DNA of 14,692 bases from Deltaproteobacteria bacterium (GTDB lineage Bacteria > Desulfobacterota > GWC2-55-46 > DRQE01). The stretch covers positions 1-14,692 of the forward strand of contig DAOVKH010000012.1 of the NCBI GenBank assembly GCA_030631875.1. The letters are read 5' to 3'. The translations under genes were made by a program, and so were the position numbers. The notes beneath the pieces are model-generated. The model was not told the DNA's origin. It saw nothing but the letters and a program-made list of their open reading frames with translations, and made no database searches. Shown here piece after piece: positions 13,107 through 14,692 of the stretch; the stretch's first letter is position 1; every line of letters starts with the position of its first letter.

Positions 13107-13985
13107 ATGAAGATATTGTTAATAGGCGCCGGCGGTATGCTTGGCCATGATGTTGCGGCTTTGCTTGAATCAAAGTGCGACTTAACGCTTTCCTCTATAG
13201 ACTATATAGATATAACCGATGAGGCGAAGGTCATAGAGGTTCTAAAGCGTGAGGAGTGGGACGTTGTCGTAAACACCGCCGCTTATACGAATGTCGATGG
13301 TGCGGAGACCAATGAAGCCATGGCCTTTGAAGTCAATGGCGAGGGGGCAGGAAACCTTGCGCGCGCCTGTAATGCCATAGGTGCAAAGCTCATCCATATA
13401 TCTACGGATTTTGTATTCGATGGTGCTTCGAGTATTCCATATACGGAGAGTTCTCAGCCCGCACCACTCAGTGTCTATGGAGGCTCGAAGCTCGCAGGCG
13501 AAGAGGCTGTAATGCGAGAGGATGGCGATTATATAATAATAAGAACGTCGTGGCTCTACGGTGTAGGGGGCGATAACTTTCCCGATAAGATAATCTCCCT
13601 GGCGCGCGACAGAAATATACTTAGTATCATATTCGACCAAGTCGGTACACCTACGCATACTCTGGATCTGGCCGAGGCCGTCTGGAATCTCATAGATTCT
13701 AAGGCCGACTCAGGTATATATAACTTCTCAAATGAAGGTGTAGCAAGCTGGTATGACTTTGCCTACCTTGCAGTAGAGCTTGCTCGTAAAGAGGGTATCG
13801 TGCTTAAGCTCGATACTCTGAGGCCGATACGCACAGAGGAGTACCCGACAGCTGCCAAGAGGCCTGCCTTTTCGGTACTTGATAAGGCAAAGTATAAGAG
13901 AGCTACAGGGGCGGCCATCGCGCACTGGACAAAGTCACTTGGCGCATATATGAAAGAACGTTGGACGACGAAGGAGAAGCCTTAA
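13107..13985 (+). CDS. rfbD: dTDP-4-dehydrorhamnose reductase
   Basis: A 292-residue NAD(P)H-dependent reductase of the extended short-chain dehydrogenase class, catalysing the last step to dTDP-L-rhamnose. It has the Rossmann G7-x-x-G10-x-x-G13 (GAGGMLG), NTAAYTNVDGAE at 56-67, the catalytic threonine region STDFVFDG at 99-106, and Y124-x3-K128 (YGGSK). IRTSWLYG and FDQVGTPTHTLDLAEA are typical RmlD segments. AAGGA ends 6 bases before the ATG and overlaps the rfbA stop. rfbC begins one base after its stop, indicating tight coupling. Confidence 0.96.
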   Translation: MKILLIGAGGMLGHDVAALLESKCDLTLSSIDYIDITDEAKVIEVLKREEWDVVVNTAAYTNVDGAETNEAMAFEVNGEGAGNLARACNAIGAKLIHISTDFVFDGASSIPYTESSQPAPLSVYGGSKLAGEEAVMREDGDYIIIRTSWLYGVGGDNFPDKIISLARDRNILSIIFDQVGTPTHTLDLAEAVWNLIDSKADSGIYNFSNEGVASWYDFAYLAVELARKEGIVLKLDTLRPIRTEEYPTAAKRPAFSVLDKAKYKRATGAAIAHWTKSLGAYMKERWTTKEKP

Positions 13986-13986
13986 G

Positions 13987-14466
13987 GTGAGCGCAGAAGA
14001 TATAACGATAGATGGCGTTGTGGTAAAAGAATTGGTCTTATATAAAGACGAGCGAGGGTGGTTGACCGAACTCTTCAGGGACGACGAGATTGACGGAGCT
14101 GTAAGGCCCGCGATGAGCTACGTCTCGATGACCGAGGCGGGTGTTGCTAGAGGGCCGCATGAGCATAAAGACCAGACAGATTACTTTTGCTTTGTCGGGC
14201 CTTCGACCTTCAGAATCTACCTTTGGGATAATAGGGGGGATAACAGGGGAGACTCTAAAAATAAGATGGTCTTTGAGGGCGGCTCAGAGAGGCCGTTGAT
14301 GGTCATAGTCCCGCCGGGTGTGGTGCATGCCTATAAGAACGTAGGGCAGGGGCAAGGGCTTGTCTTTAACGCACCCAATAGGTTGTTCATGGGCGAGGGT
14401 AAGAGCGAGGCCGTAGACGAAATACGCCACGAAGATAAGGTCGATACGCAATTTAAACTCGACTAA
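13987..14466 (+). CDS. rfbC: dTDP-4-dehydrorhamnose 3,5-epimerase-like protein (RmlC family)
   Basis: A 159-residue cupin-fold protein, expected to epimerise dTDP-4-dehydro-6-deoxyglucose at C3 and C5 between the RfbB and RfbD steps. VLYKDERGWLTELFRDDE at 17-34 and ARGPHEHKDQTDYF at 54-67 hold the conserved arginine and catalytic histidine (R55, H58); VPPGVVHAYKN at 108-118 and a NAPN segment follow. It is shorter and more divergent than the roughly 180-residue RmlC of enteric bacteria (RGLHYQ is RGPHEH here), so it belongs to a separate short subfamily. The start is GTG with AAGGAG (13971-13976) inside the end of rfbD. A 4-residue tandem duplication, DNRG-DNRG, lies at 81-88. Function is supported mainly by operon context. 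Confidence 0.88.
   Translation: MSAEDITIDGVVVKELVLYKDERGWLTELFRDDEIDGAVRPAMSYVSMTEAGVARGPHEHKDQTDYFCFVGPSTFRIYLWDNRGDNRGDSKNKMVFEGGSERPLMVIVPPGVVHAYKNVGQGQGLVFNAPNRLFMGEGKSEAVDEIRHEDKVDTQFKLD
14227..14250 (+). repeat. 12-bp tandem duplication within rfbC
   Basis: GATAATAGGGGG is followed directly by GATAACAGGGGA (10 of 12 identical), encoding DNRG twice. The repeat lies in a loop after the strand FRIYLWDNR and keeps the frame. It looks like an older slippage duplication, since synonymous changes have accumulated. Confidence 0.6.
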
Positions 14467-14490
14467 GTAGGTAAGAAAGAAGGCTTTGAT

Positions 14491-14692
14491 TTGAAGATAC
14501 TGATAACAGGCGGGGCAGGGTTTATTGGTTCTAACCTCGTAGCTCATATGGTCAGGAAGTACCCGGACTATACTATCGTAAACTTTGATAAGTTGACCTA
14601 CGCCGGAAACTTAGAGAGCCTTAAGTCTGTAGAAGGGGCCAAGAATTACCACTTCGTTAAGGCCGACATCTGCGACAAGGCCGCCGTAGCCA
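14491..14692 (+). CDS. rfbB: dTDP-glucose 4,6-dehydratase, N-terminal part only
   Basis: The first 67 codons of RmlB, which converts dTDP-glucose to dTDP-4-dehydro-6-deoxyglucose with bound NAD+. Translation from TTG 14491 gives MKILITGGAGFIGSN, with the Rossmann GGAGFIG, then VNFDKLTYAGNLESL and FVKADICD, which are characteristic of RmlB. The gene runs off the right edge, so the catalytic tyrosine and lysine are not visible. TTG is the only reasonable start: an in-frame TAA lies 24 bases upstream and no ATG or GTG lies between. GAAGG sits about 7 bases upstream. It is 24 bp behind rfbC and completes the four-step rhamnose set. Confidence 0.95.
   Translation, partial: MKILITGGAGFIGSNLVAHMVRKYPDYTIVNFDKLTYAGNLESLKSVEGAKNYHFVKADICDKAAVA

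Overview
This 14.7 kb window reads as ordinary chromosome of a Gram-negative bacterium, most likely a deltaproteobacterium-like or neighbouring lineage. The clues are the gene order relA/spoT - ridA - rpmB (opposed), a membrane-anchored bifunctional PBP1A, a spoVG gene with a sigma-54 type promoter, a zinc-ribbon form of L28, and frequent ATA, AGG and AGA codons. The lineage is inferred from gene content and order, not from a marker gene. I see no tRNA, rRNA, CRISPR array, insertion sequence or prophage.

Left part (1-4455). The 5' portion of an MrfA/Hrq1-type DEAD-box helicase gene runs off the left edge. It is divergent from a small four-cysteine protein gene, and the two predicted promoters share one -35 box. 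Further right, on the minus strand, lie a calcineurin-like metallophosphoesterase gene and, upstream of it, the gene for penicillin-binding protein 1A. The phosphoesterase frame is cut by an in-frame TGA; the 29 codons after it still encode what looks like the family's conserved C-terminus.

Middle part (4456-8277). A 153-bp divergent region with two perfect 13-bp palindromes separates the PBP1A gene from a bifunctional (p)ppGpp synthetase/hydrolase gene, which is followed by ridA. A strong bidirectional terminator separates these from rpmB (L28), which is preceded on the minus strand by a UPF0173 beta-lactamase-fold hydrolase gene.

Purine block (8388-11534, minus strand). The order of transcription is purM, purN, a DUF523/TudS-type desulfidase gene overlapping purN by 4 bp, and a secreted TolB-like beta-propeller gene. 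The last is clearly more AT-rich than its neighbours and is preceded by a perfect 10-bp inverted repeat, so it looks acquired.

Right part (11559-14692, plus strand). spoVG lies behind a near-consensus sigma-54 promoter and is closed by an intrinsic terminator. It is followed by a dTDP-L-rhamnose operon in the order rfbA (short form), rfbD, rfbC, rfbB (cut by the right edge), which makes the activated rhamnose used for cell-surface polysaccharide.

I found no clearly new multi-gene system. The best leads are the interrupted phosphoesterase, the sigma-54/enhancer-like region before spoVG, the overlapping divergent promoters, and the desulfidase gene coupled to purine synthesis.
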